Positions 61,390 through 64,000 of a stretch of DNA of 64,000 bases are shown here, in pieces. The position numbers and the translations under genes were made by a program. This stretch comes from Nitrososphaerota archaeon (lineage in GTDB: Archaea > Thermoproteota > Nitrososphaeria > Nitrososphaerales > CADDZS01). The stretch lies in NCBI GenBank assembly GCA_021325255.1, contig JAJPHP010000026.1, positions 1-64,000 of the forward strand, given 5' to 3'. Every line of letters begins with the position of its first letter. The stretch's first letter is position 1. The notes beneath the pieces were generated by a model. That model did no database searches. It saw only the letters and a list, made by a program, of their open reading frames with translations, and was not told where the DNA came from.

Positions 61390-61743
61390 TTGGCATCGGT
61401 AACGTCTTCGGAAGCCTCGGGGTCCGGCGAGAAGAGGAGTACTTTTGACGGCCCTAGTTCTCTTACCACTTCATTGTACGGCTCTTCCGGAAAGAAGTGC
61501 CCCTTCTGCAAGTACCGGGGAAAGGTCGAGCTCATGAGTCGGAGCGTTGTGGGAAGGCGCCGTGGCATCGAAATCCGCCTCAAGCGAAAAAGAGTCAGAA
61601 GAGGCGGTGGGTTTAGTACAGAGGCGGTTCGCGAGGAAATTCCGGTACAGTACCTGACGATCAAGCGCACCTTCTCCTGCCAGAATTGCTCGCGGTCCTG
61701 GAGCCAGACCACTCGGAAGACAATCACAGCGAGGGATCTTTGA
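61390..61743 (+). CDS. Zinc-ribbon-like hypothetical protein
   Basis: 117 residues with CPFC (C37, C40) and CQNC (C97, C100), like a zinc ribbon whose strands flank a basic middle loop (VVGRRRGIEIRLKRKRVRRG). The end SRSWSQTTRKTITARDL is basic. The TTG start is uncertain; the protein may begin nearer the first Cys pair. It follows the terminase gene by about 100 bases on the same strand, so it may belong to the same module. Nucleic-acid binding is likely from composition. Confidence 0.55.
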   Translation: MASVTSSEASGSGEKRSTFDGPSSLTTSLYGSSGKKCPFCKYRGKVELMSRSVVGRRRGIEIRLKRKRVRRGGGFSTEAVREEIPVQYLTIKRTFSCQNCSRSWSQTTRKTITARDL

Positions 61744-61856
61744 GCCTCCCAAGAGGAGGGTCGGTCCCGGGAAGCCCCGCCAACTTTTTCGTCGCTGCTA
61801 TGAGACTCCACCAACGGTTAAAGATCCAGATAGGGAGATCGGCCTGCTCGAAATTA

Positions 61857-62745
61857 CTTTCAATCCTACAATAGTACGATTCTAACGCGGGCGCGTTAGC
61901 CCACTGACGCGAGTCGTTTGTTGCTTTCAATCCTACAATAGTGCGATTCTAACGAGGTCGCTGCGGCAGTCAAAGTCTTCATTGATGAACTTTCAATCCT
62001 ACAATAGTACGATTCTAACAAGAACCTTTTCACAATTACGACCTGAAAAAACTCACTTTCAATCCTACAATAGTACGATTCTAACGCCCGGTCCATTGTC
62101 TGTCCATGAGTTTCGCAATCGCTTTCAATCCTACAATAGTACGATTCTAACCTGGCCTGTCTTGTGATAAGAGACCATTTTCGAGATCTTTCAATCCTAC
62201 AATAGTACGATTCTAACTCGAGGCTGCGATATTGATCTTTCTATGCTTGCGCACTTTCAATCCTACAATAGTACGATTCTAACTTTGATTTCAGCAATCA
62301 CTGGCGTGGGCCTGGTTCTCTTTCAATCCTACAATAGTACGATTCTAACTAGCCCGTCTGCCAGCCCGAGATTGACTTGATAGGTCTTTCAATCCTACAA
62401 TAGTACGATTCTAACCAAAGCACCCGACGCTGTCCGGTTTCGAGTACCTTTCTTTCAATCCTACAATAGTACGATTCTAACCAATCTATAGTTTCGGACT
62501 GGAAGGCGAATACTCGCCTTTCAATCCTACAATAGTACGATTCTAACGCGGCCTGCTGGATCTACTGTCGTCATTTCTTCCTCCTTTCAATCCTACAATA
62601 GTACGATTCTAACGCAAACGTGGGGAACGGCGGACAGCAGCTAAGTTATCTTTCAATCCTACAATAGTACGATTCTAACGTGGACAACGTGCACGGCAAC
62701 GGGCACTGATGCGAACTTTCAATCCTACAATAGTACGATTCTAAC
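61857..62745 (-). CRISPR. CRISPR array, 14 repeats of 30 bases, 13 spacers
   Basis: On the plus strand each repeat starts CTTTCAATCCTACA and ends GTACGATTCTAAC. Repeats start at 61857, 61924, 61990, 62056, 62122, 62188, 62254, 62320, 62386, 62452, 62518, 62584, 62650 and 62716. Twelve spacers are 36 bases and the first (left) is 37. Only the second repeat (61924) has a change, A to G at its position 20. Read on the minus strand the repeat ends ATTGAAAG, the common crRNA 5'-handle side, so I place transcription from right to left. The sequence variant lies at the left end (distal, oldest), which agrees with this. Confidence 0.97.
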
Positions 62746-62915
62746 CCCCCTTCTGCTGAGATTTCTCCCTCGTCTCCCGGCTACATCGCCCCGTGCTTGT
62801 ACCATGAGGGAAATCATTTACAAATTTTGGCCGAAAGCGCTCGATGGTATTCTCGACGATGGACTTTTTGGGCTTAACCGCCGATTGTGTGCGCTCTTTA
62901 TAAATGCAACCTTCT
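62746..62915 (-). promoter_or_regulatory. CRISPR leader with TATA box
   Basis: About 170 bases between the array and cas2. On the minus strand ATTTATAAA (62905-62897) is a TATA box; transcription should begin near 62873 and run through a leader of about 130 bases into the array. New spacers would be added at 62745. Confidence 0.65.
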
Positions 62916-63179
62916 TTAGATTATTGAATCGGTAACGCTCTTCTCCCTTCCCCATACGGTCTTCTCAATCCATTTCGGGTTTTCCATCGTGAAAACGACG
63001 ATGCAATCCTTTGACTCGTCGATCACCTTCGATACTTTGATCTTCAGCTCCTCCAGTTGACCCGGACTCAGGTCGCCCTCGAATGCGGAGTTTTGAATCC
63101 AGTTCAGGTATCGCTTCATTATGTGATACACCTTTGGCAGGCGTTCGACCTCAATATCATAAGCGATGATCACATGCAT
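62916..63179 (-). CDS. cas2: Cas2
   Basis: 87 residues from the ATG at 63179. N-terminal MHVIIAYDIEVERLPKVYHI (strand with the metal-binding Asp, helix), then YLNWIQNSAFEGDLSPGQLE and SKDCIVVFTMENPKWIEKTV. The fold and size are those of the Cas2 subunit of the Cas1-Cas2 integrase. A GTG five codons upstream overlaps the cas1 stop, so translation is coupled. It lies between cas1 and the leader on the same strand. Confidence 0.95.
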   Translation of the reverse strand: MHVIIAYDIEVERLPKVYHIMKRYLNWIQNSAFEGDLSPGQLEELKIKVSKVIDESKDCIVVFTMENPKWIEKTVWGREKSVTDSII

Positions 63180-63187
63180 GTGAGAGG

Positions 63188-64000
63188 TTACCACCTGCTC
63201 TTGAAACCTGAGTACCTTCCTTCACCTAAGAGGTGTCTCACCAGTTTGAAAGCCTCTATCCTGACCAGCCTTTGGTAGGACACGTGTCTCTTGAGCTTCG
63301 CGTGGTGGAGCGTCATCGAGAGGCGCTTTTCGTATTCCTTCAGGAAGACCCTCCTTCCCTCCTCGTTGAGGTAGCACGAATTGAGCTCCAGGGCGAAATG
63401 CTGATCCGGATTCATTATTCTGTTGTTTATCAGGTTGAAGATGGCGCGATCTACTACGATCGGCTTGAACACTTCCGCCAGATCTAGTGCGAGTGAAAAT
63501 CTTCTCTCGCCCGGTTCATGTAGGTACGAAATCGAAGGGTGCAGTTGGGTATGGTAAATCTCGGAGAGGGTAGTTGCATACATCAAAGAGTTTCCAAACG
63601 AAATCATAGCATTCAACCTGTTCTCGGGCGGTTGTCTGGACCTCCGCTCAAAAGAAAACCCCTCCCTCAGGAAAGAGTCAAACGCGGAGTAGTAGATCTC
63701 CCTACATCTACCCTCTACGCCCATGATGTCTGCGATCGTCTTCTGATTTTGAAGACCGTCCGCTTCGAGCCTGATCCTGTCTACATATGAGGAAACAGCC
63801 TTGCCGGCGTCGTTGTAATGGATCAGGTTCTGCACAATGTTGTGTATCGCGGTTTCTACGAACTCTCTTGCAAGTAAGAGACGCTTCTCGGCATTTGTAT
63901 AGTGCGCGACCTGATTTACGACTATGACACCGGAGACGAGCTTTTCTCTCGGATAAAATGAGCCAGAGTAATACCCATAGTAGTTGTAAAAGTGAACGGG
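63188..64000 (-). CDS. cas1: Cas1 (5' end outside the window)
   Basis: The reading frame is open to the window edge, giving 270 residues and the stop at 63188. Upstream of the first internal start it reads VHFYNYYGYYSGSFYPREKL, then VSGVIVVNQVAHYTNAEKR, the usual N-terminal/linker part of Cas1. The metal-binding set is E in MGVEGRCREIYYSAF, H in HTQLHPSISYLHEPG and the acidic residue in LALDLAEVFKPIVVDR. The missing part is the N-terminal beta-domain of perhaps 50-60 residues. Interference genes, if any, would lie beyond the right edge, so the CRISPR type cannot be set here. Confidence 0.95.
   Translation of the reverse strand, partial: PVHFYNYYGYYSGSFYPREKLVSGVIVVNQVAHYTNAEKRLLLAREFVETAIHNIVQNLIHYNDAGKAVSSYVDRIRLEADGLQNQKTIADIMGVEGRCREIYYSAFDSFLREGFSFERRSRQPPENRLNAMISFGNSLMYATTLSEIYHTQLHPSISYLHEPGERRFSLALDLAEVFKPIVVDRAIFNLINNRIMNPDQHFALELNSCYLNEEGRRVFLKEYEKRLSMTLHHAKLKRHVSYQRLVRIEAFKLVRHLLGEGRYSGFKSRW

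Noticed and set aside
61344..61814. Minus-strand frame opposite the zinc-ribbon gene
   Set aside because: No domain or hydrophobic pattern; the plus-strand frame has two CxxC pairs.
61954..61989. Spacer 2 begins with 12 bases (GAGGTCGCTGCG) also found in the terminase small-protein gene (about 59690)
   Set aside because: Match stops after 12 bases; this length is expected by chance in 64 kb, so it is not evidence of self-targeting.

Overview
The window looks like a chromosomal segment of an archaeon, most likely of the Nitrososphaerota (Thaumarchaeota). Support: a group II chaperonin (thermosome) subunit, a PAC2-type proteasome assembly chaperone, an archaeal SRP (7S) RNA, TATA boxes about 20-30 bases ahead of many genes, a protein disulfide oxidoreductase with two thioredoxin folds, a winged-helix protein and a multi-repeat sensor kinase of types common in that phylum, and F420/FMN-type LLM oxidoreductases. 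A plasma-membrane H+-ATPase, a CLC channel, a cation/proton antiporter and an MscS channel would fit a soil, acidic or otherwise ion-stressed habitat; that is inference. No rRNA or convincing tRNA gene was seen.

Layout. 0.3-3.5 kb: two-component pair. 4.5-9 kb: a small beta-barrel-like protein, a nucleotide-sugar dehydrogenase, small unknown proteins and a zinc-finger/AN1/rhomboid fusion. 9.5-25 kb: molybdopterin oxidoreductase fused to a cytochrome b-like membrane domain, a decayed gene, antiporter, PRC-barrel protein, regulators, MscS overlapping a GT4 glycosyltransferase, CLC channel, a decayed amino-acid permease, H+-ATPase. 25-31 kb: small unknowns, AsnA, thermosome, LLM enzyme. 31.2-32.6 kb: noncoding region with two copies of a strong promoter cassette and, on the minus strand, the SRP RNA. 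32.6-41.2 kb: methyltransferase, ParB-like protein, an LLM/hydrolase/flavin-reductase group, EamA transporter, PadR regulator, a MIT-like coiled-coil protein. 41.2-42.1 kb is a graveyard: promoter cassette, solo IS end, dcd fragment and a PEBP gene with frame breaks. 42.2-48.4 kb is a thiol/redox and proteostasis cluster whose regulator gene, first operon and NicO-like transporter gene share a palindrome. 48.7-49.5 kb: an IS with a broken transposase. 49.5-53.4 kb: FAD oxidase, an alpha/beta hydrolase without the usual catalytic residues, cupin, SRPBCC protein. 53.4-58.9 kb: HerA-like ATPase with an intein in its P-loop, and an ABC exporter. 59.2-61.7 kb: an isolated terminase-like pair and a zinc-ribbon protein. 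61.9-64 kb: CRISPR array (14 repeats), leader, cas2 and partial cas1.

Most interesting items: the terminase-like module beside the CRISPR locus, whose promoter cassette recurs 18 kb away in the graveyard; the paired promoter cassettes next to the SRP RNA; the redox regulon palindrome; the intein in HerA; the MIT-like coiled-coil protein; and a set of broken genes (APC permease, dcd, PEBP, thioredoxin, Hsp20, transposase). Several of the breaks are short indels and should be checked against reads before they are taken as biological.
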